Part shown: in pieces, positions 37,561-45,892 of the stretch
Position numbering within the stretch: position 1 is the first letter of the stretch
How the letters are laid out: each line of letters begins with the position of its first letter
Assembly: GCF_009709555.1 (NCBI RefSeq)
Contig: NZ_WJBG01000239.1
Location: forward strand, 1 to 52,031
DNA length: 52,031 bases
Reading direction: 5' to 3'
Origin: Streptomyces blattellae
GTDB lineage: Bacteria > Actinomycetota > Actinomycetes > Streptomycetales > Streptomycetaceae
The notes under the pieces: generated by a model
Seen by the model: the letters and a program-made list of their open reading frames with translations, nothing else
What the model was told of the DNA's origin: nothing
The model's database searches: none
Translations under genes and position numbers: made by a program

Positions 37561-38346
37561 CTACCCGCGTACGTACAAGGGCTCGCCCGGTGGTGTCGCC
37601 CCGGTCGGCAGGAGTGCCAGGTCGAGGCCGCGCACCAGGCGGGCCCGCAGCGTTTCGTCGGTGGCCAGCCGCTCGGCCAGGGTGCGGGCGGCCGGGCCCG
37701 GGGTGGCGCCGGGGTCGAGGACGAGGGCGAGCGTGCCGTCCGCCTGTCCGGGGCCGAGGTAGGCACGCAGCACGGCGGGCTCGGCGGCCACGGCGGCCCG
37801 TACGGCGCCGGTGACGGCGGGGTCGGCGAGCGGATCGGTCGTCGTACGGCCCTCCGCCAGCGCCAGCAGCGCGGGCCCGGTCAGTTCGTACGGCACCGGT
37901 CCGGCCAGGTCCAGCACGATCGTGTCCGCCTTCTCGTGCGCCGCAGCCCGCAGTGCCTGGTGCAGGGGTACGGCGACGGGGCGGGCCGCGGGGTCCCAGC
38001 GGGCCAGCGAGTCGGTGGAGGTGAAGGCAGGCAGGGCCGTGCGGGTGCCGGCCTTCAGGGTCGGCACGGCCATGTCGCTGGTCTTCTCGCGGCGCAGCCC
38101 GCCCTCCCGTCTCCCACCACCGCCCTTCCAAGGAGCTTCGCGCCCCTCCTCAGTGTCCTCTTCGACCTCACCGAGTACGGCTACGACAGGGACGAGGAGG
38201 CGGGCGCCCTTCAGCGCCTGAAGCACCGGCTCCACGGCGGTGCGATCCTCGGCCCAGCCGGCGAGCGCCGCGCTCAGCCGGGGGTCGGCAGAGCCGTCGT
38301 CGTCGGAGAATCCGGGGTCGGGAATGTTCTTGTTCGCCACGGTCAC
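37561..38346 (-). CDS. SseB-family protein
   Basis: The 261-residue protein has the SseB N-terminal domain (LSAALAGWAEDRTAVEPVLQALKGARLLVPVVAVLGE, then TALPAFTSTDSLARWDPAARPVAVPLHQALRAAAHEKADTIVLDLAGP) and a C-terminal SseB_C-like part (AVLRAYLGPGQADGTLALVLDPG). A Gly/Arg-rich loop (KGGGGRREGGLRREKTSDM) interrupts the N domain at about 75-92. SseB-type proteins are common beside infC in Streptomyces and have no confirmed role. ATG 38346 has no good ribosome-binding site visible on the reverse strand. A tandem repeat begins 10 bp past the stop. Confidence 0.88.
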   Translation of the reverse strand: MTVANKNIPDPGFSDDDGSADPRLSAALAGWAEDRTAVEPVLQALKGARLLVPVVAVLGEVEEDTEEGREAPWKGGGGRREGGLRREKTSDMAVPTLKAGTRTALPAFTSTDSLARWDPAARPVAVPLHQALRAAAHEKADTIVLDLAGPVPYELTGPALLALAEGRTTTDPLADPAVTGAVRAAVAAEPAVLRAYLGPGQADGTLALVLDPGATPGPAARTLAERLATDETLRARLVRGLDLALLPTGATPPGEPLYVRG

Positions 38347-38489
38347 CGACCCTATCGGGGGAAAGCTGCTGCGGTTGTGCGGCCCCGGAAACCCGGCCGT
38401 GACACCTTCACCGGTTTCTCAGAGATCCCTGACAGACATCTAACCTCCGTCTAACAGACCGCACAGCCGAATGCCCCAGCATCGCGGGC

Positions 38490-39467
38490 ATGGAGCCTCC
38501 CGGACCCGCTCGCCGCGTTCCGTCCCGCCGCAGCCTGGTGTACGCCGCCCTCGCCGCGGTCGCCGTCGTGGGCGGTACGGCAGTGGGGACCGTGTACGTG
38601 AAGGCACAGGCGGACTCCGGTACGGGGGCCGTATCGTCGGTCTCCGCGTCGCCGTCGGCCTCGGCGAGCGGGGAGGCATCGGTGGAGACGGCGACCGCGC
38701 AGCCGGTGGTGGACCACGACGAACTGCTGGCCGAGGCGATGGACCCGGTGACCGTCGAGGACAGTGCCGAGGTGTCGGTGGCGGTGCTGGACGTGGAGTC
38801 CGGCGCGAGCGCCACGTACGGGGACGGTCTCTTCGACACCGCGAGCATCGTCAAGGTGGACATCCTGGCGGCCCTGCTCCTCCAGGCGCAGGACGCGGGA
38901 CGTGAGCTGACGGCGACGGAGAAGTCGTACGCGACGGCGATGATCGAGACCAGCGACAACGCCTCCGCGGCGTCCCTGTGGCGGACGATCGGGAGGGCGG
39001 ACGGGCTCGACGCCGCGAACGAGCGTCTCGGGCTCACCGGCACCGAGGGCGGCGAGGACATGCTGTGGGGGCTGACGCAGACCACGGCGGCCGATCAGAT
39101 CGTGCTGCTCCAGCAGGTGTTCGGGGAGGACTCGGAGCTGACCGAGGCCTCGCGGTCGTACATCCAGGGGCTGATGGGGCAGATAGCCACCGGGCAGCAG
39201 TGGGGGGTGTCGGCCGCGGCCGACGGCTCGGCGTGGGCGCTGAAGAACGGCTGGCTGCCGCGCAGCGCCACCGGCCTGTGGGACATCAACAGCATCGGGC
39301 GGATCACCGTCGACGGTCACGACTATCTGGTGGCGGTGCTGTCCGACGGCAACTCGACGCAGGCGAAGGGGATTTCACTGGTCGAGGCGGCGGCGCGGGC
39401 AGCGGTCTCGGTGTTCGGAGAACAGGAGCCGTCCGCGTCCGCCTCGGCCTCCGCCTCGGCTCCCTGA
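38490..39467 (+). CDS. Membrane-anchored serine hydrolase of the beta-lactamase/PBP fold
   Basis: The 325-residue exported protein has one N-terminal membrane span (about 16-36) that is a signal anchor. A Ser/Ala-rich linker follows (about 42-72), then a class-A beta-lactamase-like domain. Active-site motifs are SxxK as S119-IVK and SDN as S155-D156-N157. KNG (in WALKNGWLP) replaces the usual KTG. The C-terminus is a Ser/Ala repeat tail. Such proteins may be carboxypeptidases or inactive relatives. The Glu166 that gives beta-lactamases their hydrolytic step is not evident, so drug resistance should not be assumed. It diverges from sseB. Confidence 0.85.
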   Translation: MEPPGPARRVPSRRSLVYAALAAVAVVGGTAVGTVYVKAQADSGTGAVSSVSASPSASASGEASVETATAQPVVDHDELLAEAMDPVTVEDSAEVSVAVLDVESGASATYGDGLFDTASIVKVDILAALLLQAQDAGRELTATEKSYATAMIETSDNASAASLWRTIGRADGLDAANERLGLTGTEGGEDMLWGLTQTTAADQIVLLQQVFGEDSELTEASRSYIQGLMGQIATGQQWGVSAAADGSAWALKNGWLPRSATGLWDINSIGRITVDGHDYLVAVLSDGNSTQAKGISLVEAAARAAVSVFGEQEPSASASASASAP

Positions 39468-39531
39468 GCGGGCCGGGCGAAGTCGACCAGCCAGGACGGC
39501 GCCGCAGACGGCCCACGGCCTGCCGCGGCCC

Positions 39532-39559
39532 CGCGGCGGAGCCGCGCATCGACACAGCC
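39532..39559 (+). repeat. Streptomyces dispersed repeat fragment
   Basis: CGCGGCGGAGCCGCGCATC followed by GACACAGCC matches the corresponding part of the repeat in the EamA gene (21816-21842). It lies between the convergent serine hydrolase and mycosin-type protease genes. Confidence 0.65.
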
Positions 39560-39582
39560 GGCGCGGAGCGTTCGGGCGCGGG

Positions 39583-40749
39583 CTACGCGTCGTCGTACCG
39601 CCGGCCGCGCCACACGACGACGGCGACGACCAGCAGGACACCGCCGATGCTGCCCGCCAGCGGGGCGGCCCAGCCCGATGTCGTGTCCTCGGCCTCGGCT
39701 GCGTCGGGGCCCGAGCCGAAGTACTCGTCGTCGTAGCCGGCCGCGTGCAGGCCCTTCGGTTCGAGGCGCTCGGCGGCCTCGATGGCGGCTGCCGGGTCGA
39801 CGAGGCCGTAGCCGCGGGAGTCGTCGCGGCCGTTCACGGGGGCGTTGCGGGCGGTGTCCTCCAGGAGCTTCTTGATCTGGGCCGGGGTCAGTCCGGGGTG
39901 GGCCGCCTTGACGAGGGCGACGGCGCCGGAGACGAAGGCCGCGGCGGCACTCGTACCCCAGCCCTCGTAGTACTTGCGGTCGGGGTCGGCGATGACGATG
40001 TCGACGCCGGGGGCGCTGACCGTGGCGTACCAGCGGCGGGTGGAGAAGGCGGCGCGGGTGCCGTAGCGGTCGACGGCGGTCGCGGCGATCACGCCCGGGT
40101 AGGCGGCCGGGTAGGAGATGTGGTCGCCCGTGTCACCGCCGTTGCCGGCCGAGGCGACGACGACGGCCCCCTTCTTGAGGGCGTACTGGACCGCTTCGTC
40201 CTCGGCCGGTTCGGGGTGGGCGGACTTGGAGTCGTCGCCGAGGGAGAGGTTGATGACGTCGGCGCCGTGGTCGGCGGCCCAGCGGATGCCTTCGGCGAGG
40301 GCGTTGCCGCGGGTGTTGCGGGCCTTGCCGCGGGCGGAGTCGCCGTCTTCGAGGATCACGCGGACGGGGAGGATCCTGGCCTCGGGGGCGACGCCCATGA
40401 CGCCGTCGCCGTTGCCCGCGCCATGGCCGTGACCGGCGATGATGCCGGCCATGGCGGTGCCGTGGCGGGCCCAGGCGCGGTCGCCCCGGGTGGCGCCGAA
40501 GCCGATCATGTCCTTGCCTTCGAGGACGTTGCCGGCGAGGTCGGGGTGGCCGGAGTCGACGCCGGTGTCCAGGACGGCGACGGTGACGCCGCGGCCCTTC
40601 GTGGTCTGCCAGGTCTCTTCCGTGTGCATGGCCTCCAGGGCCCACTGCTGGGCGCGTATGCCGTCGGCGTGCGCGGCGGTGGGCGGCACGAGGGCGATGG
40701 AGGCGGCGAGCAGGGCGCTGACGACGCCGAGGCGGCGGGTGGCGGTCAT
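39583..40749 (-). CDS. Type VII secretion-associated serine protease (mycosin-type, S8 family)
   Basis: The 388-residue subtilisin-type protease has a signal peptide (1-28, ending TAAHA) and catalytic Asp in AVLDTGVDSGHPDL, His in ARHGTAMAGIIAGHG and Ser in GWGTSAAAAFVSG. One C-terminal membrane anchor (SGWAAPLAGSIGGVLLVVAVVVWRGRR) follows, the mycosin architecture. MycP stabilises and processes ESX/type VII secretion substrates at the membrane. No eccB-E or esx gene is nearby, so this copy is orphan with respect to the secretion machine. Its start overlaps the upstream membrane protein gene by ATGA, so the two are made together. Confidence 0.9.
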   Translation of the reverse strand: MTATRRLGVVSALLAASIALVPPTAAHADGIRAQQWALEAMHTEETWQTTKGRGVTVAVLDTGVDSGHPDLAGNVLEGKDMIGFGATRGDRAWARHGTAMAGIIAGHGHGAGNGDGVMGVAPEARILPVRVILEDGDSARGKARNTRGNALAEGIRWAADHGADVINLSLGDDSKSAHPEPAEDEAVQYALKKGAVVVASAGNGGDTGDHISYPAAYPGVIAATAVDRYGTRAAFSTRRWYATVSAPGVDIVIADPDRKYYEGWGTSAAAAFVSGAVALVKAAHPGLTPAQIKKLLEDTARNAPVNGRDDSRGYGLVDPAAAIEAAERLEPKGLHAAGYDDEYFGSGPDAAEAEDTTSGWAAPLAGSIGGVLLVVAVVVWRGRRYDDA

Positions 40750-42776
40750 GACGGCTGCTCCGTGGCCGAGTCGACGGTCTTGCGCAGCGCCCGTTCGACG
40801 CGGTCGGCCAGGCCCCGCGCCTCGTGGCCCAGGCCCGCCTGGGCGACGGCCGTGGTGGCGCCGGACGCCATGGCCTCGGCGGCCGGCTCGGGTTCGTCGA
40901 CGGTACGGCCGTCGGCCCAGCCGGAGACGGAGTAGACGACGACCGGGGCGTCGGTGAGGACGGAGACGGTCCACGAGGCGCGCTGCTCGCTGCCGAAGCC
41001 TGCGGCGGCGGTGTCCTTCGCGGCGTACGGGCGGGGCATCAGGTCGGTACGGCTGTCCAGGCTCTCGTTCTTGAACCGGGTGCGCAGGGCGGCCATGGCG
41101 GCGGAGTCGCCCTTGGTGAAGAGCAGACCGACGGTGGTGACGTAGCTCTGGGTCGCGTCCGTGTACGTGGCGCGCAGCAGGCGCTGGCAGCCGACGGGGG
41201 CGAGGGCCTTGCGCAGCAGCGGGTCGAAGGCGTCCGCGCAGCCGCTGTCCGGGGCGACGGCGATGCGGGTCCAGGTGCGGTCGGCTCCGCCGGGCCCGGC
41301 GCCCTGGCCCTCGATGGTGGGCTGGAACAGCTGATCGACCGGCACGCTGTGCCACAGGCTTCCGGCCGCGGCGAACGCGCCGCTCGAACCGCCCTCACCG
41401 CCGTCGGGGATGAGCCAACTCCCGGTCACCGCACCGCCGATCAACCCGAGCCCGAGCACCAGGCAGGCAGCCGCCACGACGGTACGATTCCGCACCCGGC
41501 CCCCCAGCGGACGCGGCCGCGCCCGGTCGTCGTATCCCTCGGGCTGCCCCAGCGACACGAACGGCCGCCCCGTCCCGCCCGGCGCCACGGACGCGCTCCA
41601 GGAGAACGCGGGGTCGGGCGAGAAGGACCGCCCACCCGCCGGCGGCGAGTCGGGCAGCGGAGGCACACCACCCCCGCCGGACTCAGCAGTCGACGCCGAA
41701 TCACCCGGGACCGGGCGCAAGCGGGTGGTCCTCTCAGAGACGGTCTCGGCCGGTATCGGGGCTACGACCGGACGCCGCAAGCCCTCGGCAGACGCGGGCG
41801 GCACGTCGGGACGTCGGGGAGTTTCCGGGGGCAGCGGTTGGGCGACGGGGCGCCGGGGTGGCTCGGGGGGCACCGGCGGCTGGGCGGGAGCCGCGGGTAC
41901 GCGCGGGCGGCGCGGCGTCTCGGCAGGCAGCGGCTGCCCGCCGGCACGCCTCAGCGCCTCGGCGGAGGCGGGGCGCGCGGCGGCCGGAGGGCGCGGCGGC
42001 TGGGCGGGAGCCGCGGGTACGCGCGGGCGGCGCGAGTGGTCGGCGGTCGGCGCCGATGCGTTCGGACGTTGTGACGGCTCAGCGGAAGCCGCAGAACCGC
42101 GCAGACCAGGCTCCGCATCGGCATTCACCGCGGGACCGCCCGGACGCCGCGAACGGTCGGCGGCCGGTGCCGGGGCGCCCGGCCGGGGCGAAGGCTCGGC
42201 AGGAACCACGGATCCACCCGGACGGAGCGAACCGTCAGCGGTCGCCGTCGGTGTGGCCGGACGACGCGTGGGCTCGGCAGGAACCCCGGATCCGCCGGGA
42301 CGGTGTGAGGGTGCGGCAGGGGGCGCGGATGGGTGTGGGCCGGGTGCGGGGGCAGGGTTTGATGCGGGCGCGGCCGGGTGGCGTGGTGGTGTGGTGGTGT
42401 CCGTGGGTGTTCGGGGAGGGGTGTCCGGGAAGCGGGCGGAGGCCTTTGGCGGGGGTGGTGGGGCGGTGTCCTGGGGGGACGGGTCGGTGAAGGGGGGTTG
42501 AGAGCCGGGGGCGTCCGTCGTGTCGCGCGCAGGAGTGCGGGGGGCGTCCGGTCTGGGCCCCCTGCCCTGGGAGGGCACGTCGGACTGCGGGGCCGCGGTC
42601 GGAGCCGACGCGGCCTCCGATCCCGGCCCGCCCGTGCCGCGGGTCGGCGTCTGACCGGCGTCGTCCCGTGCCGCTGCCTCGGGCGTACCGTTCACCGGCT
42701 GGTCGTACTCCGCCGGAACCGTGGGCGGATGAGGTGGGCGTGGGGGCACGGGCGCGCGCCTCGCTTCCGTGCTCAT
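40746..42776 (-). CDS. Proline-rich single-pass membrane protein coupled to the mycosin-type protease
   Basis: The 676-residue protein has a long N-terminal cytoplasmic region of low complexity (residues 1 to about 425). It is rich in Pro, Ala, Ser, Thr and Arg and contains repeats such as RRPGGS, PAEPSxRPGAPAPAADRSRRPGGP and PRVPAAPAQPP. One membrane span (about 433-455: VVAAACLVLGLGLIGGAVTGSWL) precedes an external domain of about 220 residues. That domain has two or three cysteines (GCADAFDPLL ... GCQRLLRATYTDATQSYVTTVGLLF). No known family motif. Coupling to the protease gene suggests a shared role in protein export or envelope maintenance. The DNA encoding the tail repeats is GC-extreme. 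Confidence 0.82.
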   Translation of the reverse strand: MSTEARRAPVPPRPPHPPTVPAEYDQPVNGTPEAAARDDAGQTPTRGTGGPGSEAASAPTAAPQSDVPSQGRGPRPDAPRTPARDTTDAPGSQPPFTDPSPQDTAPPPPPKASARFPDTPPRTPTDTTTPPRHPAAPASNPAPAPGPHPSAPPAAPSHRPGGSGVPAEPTRRPATPTATADGSLRPGGSVVPAEPSPRPGAPAPAADRSRRPGGPAVNADAEPGLRGSAASAEPSQRPNASAPTADHSRRPRVPAAPAQPPRPPAAARPASAEALRRAGGQPLPAETPRRPRVPAAPAQPPVPPEPPRRPVAQPLPPETPRRPDVPPASAEGLRRPVVAPIPAETVSERTTRLRPVPGDSASTAESGGGGVPPLPDSPPAGGRSFSPDPAFSWSASVAPGGTGRPFVSLGQPEGYDDRARPRPLGGRVRNRTVVAAACLVLGLGLIGGAVTGSWLIPDGGEGGSSGAFAAAGSLWHSVPVDQLFQPTIEGQGAGPGGADRTWTRIAVAPDSGCADAFDPLLRKALAPVGCQRLLRATYTDATQSYVTTVGLLFTKGDSAAMAALRTRFKNESLDSRTDLMPRPYAAKDTAAAGFGSEQRASWTVSVLTDAPVVVYSVSGWADGRTVDEPEPAAEAMASGATTAVAQAGLGHEARGLADRVERALRKTVDSATEQPS

Positions 42777-42948
42777 GCACCCCCCGTTTCCTCATGCCCG
42801 GGCCTTGCGCGGGCCGGAGTCGTTCCTGCGTGCGTGCGCGCAACTCTACGGGTTGCCCCCGGTGGAACGGGAACCGGTCCACAACACCGGGGCATCTGCC
42901 CGGAACATCCCCCTACCCTGCGGTAATCCAGTCTGGCAGGCTTCGTTC

Positions 42949-44151
42949 ATGACTGCGCGCGCCGCCGACCGGACCCGTTACGACCGGGCCACCGCCCATC
43001 TCGACGCCCCTCTCGCGATCGTGGACCTGGACGCCTTCGACGCCAACGCGGAGGACTTGGTCCGCCGGGCGAGCGGAAAGCCCGTGCGGGTCGCCAGCAA
43101 GTCCGTACGCTGCCGGGCCCTGCTCGAACGGGCGCTCGCCAAGGACGGCTTCGCGGGCATCATGTCCTTCACCCTCGCCGAGTCCCTGTGGCTGGCGCGG
43201 TCGGGGTTCGACGACATCCTGCTGGCCTATCCGTCGGCGGACCGCGCCGGATTCGCCGAGTTGGCCGGTGATCCCAAACTCGCCGCCGCGGTGACCGTGA
43301 TGGTCGACGACCCGGCGCAGCTCGCGCTCATCGACGCGTCCCGCAGCGGCGGGCGTGAAGTGGTGCGGGTGTGCCTGGAGTTGGACACCTCCCTGAAGCT
43401 GCTCGGCGGGCGCGTGCGGATCGGGGCGCGGCGGTCTCCGCTGCACTCCCCCGCCCAAGTCGCCGACCTGGCCCGTACGGTGGCCCGCCGGCCCGGCTTC
43501 AAGCTCGTGGGGATCATGGCCTACGAGGGGCACATCGCCGGCGTCGGCGACGCGATCGCCGGGCGGCCGCTGCGCTCGCGTGCCGTCCGGCTGATGCAGT
43601 CCACCGCCCGCCGGGAACTCGCCGAGCGGCGGGCCGAGGTGGTACGCGCGGTGCGGGCCGTGGCACCCGATCTGGAGTACGTCAACGGCGGCGGGACCGG
43701 CAGTGTGCAGCACACCGCCGCCGAGGACTCCGTCACGGAGATCGCGGCCGGGTCGGGGCTGTACGTGCCGCGGCTGTTCGACAACTACACGTCGTTCAGC
43801 GGGCGTCCGGCCGCGCTGTTCGCCCAGCCCGTCGTACGCCGGCCGGGCGTCGGGGTCGTCACCGTCCTCGGCGGCGGCTATCCGGCGTCCGGCGCGGCCG
43901 GGCTCGACCGGCTGCCCGTGCCGTATCTGCCGGAAGGGCTGGAGTACGACCCCCAGGAGGGTCCCGGCGAGGTGCAGACGCCGCTGCTCGGGCCGCCCGC
44001 CGACGATCTGCTGATCGGCGACAAGGTGTGGTTCCGGCATGCCAAGGCCGGTGAGCTGTGCGAGCGGTTCGACGCGCTGCGTCTGATCGAGGGGGACTCG
44101 GTGACGGCGACCGTACCGACGTATCGCGGCGAGGGACTGACCTTCCTGTAG
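42949..44151 (+). CDS. Amino acid deaminase/aldolase (PLP, alanine racemase N-fold)
   Basis: The 400-residue PLP enzyme has an alanine-racemase-like barrel: LAIVDLDAFDANAEDLVRRASGKPVRVASKSVRCRALL contains the PLP lysine in ASKS. AGIMSFTLAESLWLARSG, RVCLELDTSLKLLGG, LVGIMAYEGHIAG and LEYVNGGGTGSVQHT follow as phosphate-binding strands. The C-terminal D-Thr-aldolase/DSD1-like metal-binding part includes GGGYPASG. The reaction is likely deamination or aldol cleavage of a D- or 3-hydroxy amino acid. Substrate unassigned. The ATG at 42949 lies 30 bp after TACCCT, a possible -10. It is convergent with the DUF2510 gene, with four bases between stops. Confidence 0.88.
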   Translation: MTARAADRTRYDRATAHLDAPLAIVDLDAFDANAEDLVRRASGKPVRVASKSVRCRALLERALAKDGFAGIMSFTLAESLWLARSGFDDILLAYPSADRAGFAELAGDPKLAAAVTVMVDDPAQLALIDASRSGGREVVRVCLELDTSLKLLGGRVRIGARRSPLHSPAQVADLARTVARRPGFKLVGIMAYEGHIAGVGDAIAGRPLRSRAVRLMQSTARRELAERRAEVVRAVRAVAPDLEYVNGGGTGSVQHTAAEDSVTEIAAGSGLYVPRLFDNYTSFSGRPAALFAQPVVRRPGVGVVTVLGGGYPASGAAGLDRLPVPYLPEGLEYDPQEGPGEVQTPLLGPPADDLLIGDKVWFRHAKAGELCERFDALRLIEGDSVTATVPTYRGEGLTFL

Positions 44152-44155
44152 CTCG

Positions 44156-45088
44156 TCAGCCCCTCGGTCCTATGCTGCTGCCCACACCTCCGCCGCCGAC
44201 CTCGTCGGCGATCACCTTGATTCCCTTGGTGAACCGGTCCATGTCGGACAGCGGCGGCCCGTCCTCGCCCGCGTCGAGGACATAGCGGACGATGACCCGG
44301 GACTCCGGGCCGGCGCCGCACGGGAACGCCAGCGACTGGACGTAACCGCCCGGCCCTTTGGCCGTGCTGACCCGCCAGCGCACGTAGTACCCGGCGCGGC
44401 CCGCCACCGCCACCGGCCCGGAACCGACGAGCTTGTGGGACTCCATGCCGCCGAAGGGGCGCCGTCCGATGCGGTCGCGGTCGTAGGCGTCACCGGCCGC
44501 ATCCGGGATGTCCGCCCTGGCCAGGGCCTCGGGGGACTTCTCGTCGTGGCCGGTGACCGTGCGGGAGACGACGAGGCCGTGGTGGCAGGCTCCGGCGTCG
44601 GCCGGGCAGTCGTAGGCGCCGTCGGTGGTCATCAGGACGTCGGCCTCGGCGATGTGCCGGGGGCGGACCCAGCCGTCGAGCAACGGCAGGGTGATGCCGT
44701 TGAGTTGGTCGACGACCAGGTCGGCGTCGTCGGCGGACGGCTCGCTGGTGGACGGGGACGCAGTCTCGCCGGCCGGTGCCTCGCCGGTCGGTGCCTCGGC
44801 GGTCGGCGTCGGTAGCGTCGGGTCCGCGATCGGGTTCACGCCGCCGCCGTCCCGGCCGAGGACGACCGTCCCGGTGACGATCGCGACGACGAGGACGACG
44901 CTCGCGCTGATGAGGGCGACAGCCTTGGCCCGCCCGGAGGCCCCGCCGGCGGACGGAAGGGCCGGCACCGGCGGCCCGGGGATCTCGGGCGCGCGCCGGT
45001 GCTCGGTCCAGGCCGTTCCGTCCCACCAGCGCTCCAGGTGCGGGGCGGAAAGGTCCCGGTACCAGCCGGGCGGGGGCGTCATGCTCAT
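44156..45088 (-). CDS. DUF2510-domain membrane protein
   Basis: The 310-residue protein opens with the DUF2510 motif MSMTPPPGWYRDLSAPHLERWWDGTAWTEHRRAP. One membrane span follows (about 54-76: AKAVALISASVVLVVAIVTGTVVLG), then a Thr/Pro-rich linker. The outer domain contains CPADAGACHHGLVVSRTVTG and SLAFPCGAGPESRVIVRYV, probably with two disulfides. DUF2510 proteins are common membrane proteins in actinobacteria and lack a known biochemical role. The gene is close (21 bp) to the SDR gene stop on the same strand, so it may be co-transcribed with the amine operon, but functional linkage is unclear. Confidence 0.86.
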   Translation of the reverse strand: MSMTPPPGWYRDLSAPHLERWWDGTAWTEHRRAPEIPGPPVPALPSAGGASGRAKAVALISASVVLVVAIVTGTVVLGRDGGGVNPIADPTLPTPTAEAPTGEAPAGETASPSTSEPSADDADLVVDQLNGITLPLLDGWVRPRHIAEADVLMTTDGAYDCPADAGACHHGLVVSRTVTGHDEKSPEALARADIPDAAGDAYDRDRIGRRPFGGMESHKLVGSGPVAVAGRAGYYVRWRVSTAKGPGGYVQSLAFPCGAGPESRVIVRYVLDAGEDGPPLSDMDRFTKGIKVIADEVGGGGVGSSIGPRG

Positions 45089-45109
45089 CTCGGCACTGTA
45101 GGGCGCCGC

Positions 45110-45892
45110 CTACAGGGGCGTGACGTACGCCCCCGAGATTCCGCCGTCGACGAGGAAGTCGGTCGCGTTCACGAAGGAGGAGTCGTCGCTGGCCAGGAAG
45201 GCGACCGCGGCGGCGATCTCCTCGGCCTCCGCGAACCGGCCGACGGGGATGTGGACGAGCCGGCGTGCCGCCCGCTCCGGGTCCTTGGCGAACAGCTCCT
45301 GCAGAAGCGGGGTGTTGACCGGTCCGGGGCAGAGCGCGTTGACGCGGATGCCTTCGCGGGCGAACTGCACGCCGAGTTCGCGGGACATGGCCAGGACGCC
45401 ACCCTTGGAGGCGGTGTACGAGATCTGCGACGTGGCCGCGCCCATCCGGGCCACGAAGGACGCGGTGTTGATGATCGACCCCCTGCCCTGGCGCCGCATG
45501 TAGGGGATCGCGGCCTTGCAGCACAGGTAGACGGAGGTGAGGTTGACCTCCTGGACGCGCTTCCAGGCCTCCAGGCCGGTCTCCAGGATGGAGTCGTCGT
45601 CGGGCGGCGAGATGCCCGCGTTGTTGAAGGCGATGTCGACGCTGCCGTAGGTGTCGTACGCCGTCTTGAACAGCGCCTCGACCTGCTCGGCGTCGGTGAC
45701 GTCGACCTTCACGAAGATCCCCCCGATGTCGTCGGCAGCCGCCTTGCCGCGCTGTTCGTCCACGTCGCCGCAGACGATGTGCGCGCCCTCGGAGGCGAGC
45801 CGGCGGGCGGTGGCGAGGCCGATGCCGCTGCCGGCTCCGGTGATGACGGCGGTGCGGCCGACCAGTCGGCGGCACACGTTTTCTTCGGTCAC
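45110..45892 (-). CDS. SDR-family oxidoreductase of the amine utilisation operon
   Basis: The 260-residue short-chain dehydrogenase has the NAD(P) motif ITGAGSGIGLATARRLASEGA (about 17-37), NNAG in VDIAFNNAGIS, the catalytic Ser-Tyr-Lys in TASFVARMG...YTASKGGVLAM and CPGPVNTPLL. The ATGA overlap with the aldehyde dehydrogenase gene upstream makes it the third gene of the glnA4-type operon. A role in oxidising gamma-glutamylethanolamide to the aldehyde would fit this context and is inference. 3-Oxoacyl-ACP reductases share the same motifs. Confidence 0.9.
   Translation of the reverse strand: MTEENVCRRLVGRTAVITGAGSGIGLATARRLASEGAHIVCGDVDEQRGKAAADDIGGIFVKVDVTDAEQVEALFKTAYDTYGSVDIAFNNAGISPPDDDSILETGLEAWKRVQEVNLTSVYLCCKAAIPYMRRQGRGSIINTASFVARMGAATSQISYTASKGGVLAMSRELGVQFAREGIRVNALCPGPVNTPLLQELFAKDPERAARRLVHIPVGRFAEAEEIAAAVAFLASDDSSFVNATDFLVDGGISGAYVTPL

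Noticed and set aside
38490..39467. Calling the serine hydrolase a beta-lactamase resistance gene
   Set aside because: SxxK and SDN are present, but KTG is KNG and no Glu166-type residue can be placed, so resistance is not supported.
40824..42501. Long plus-strand frames opposite the proline-rich protein
   Set aside because: Gly/Arg-rich shadows of the repetitive minus-strand gene, which has a membrane span, a coupled start and a structured external domain.
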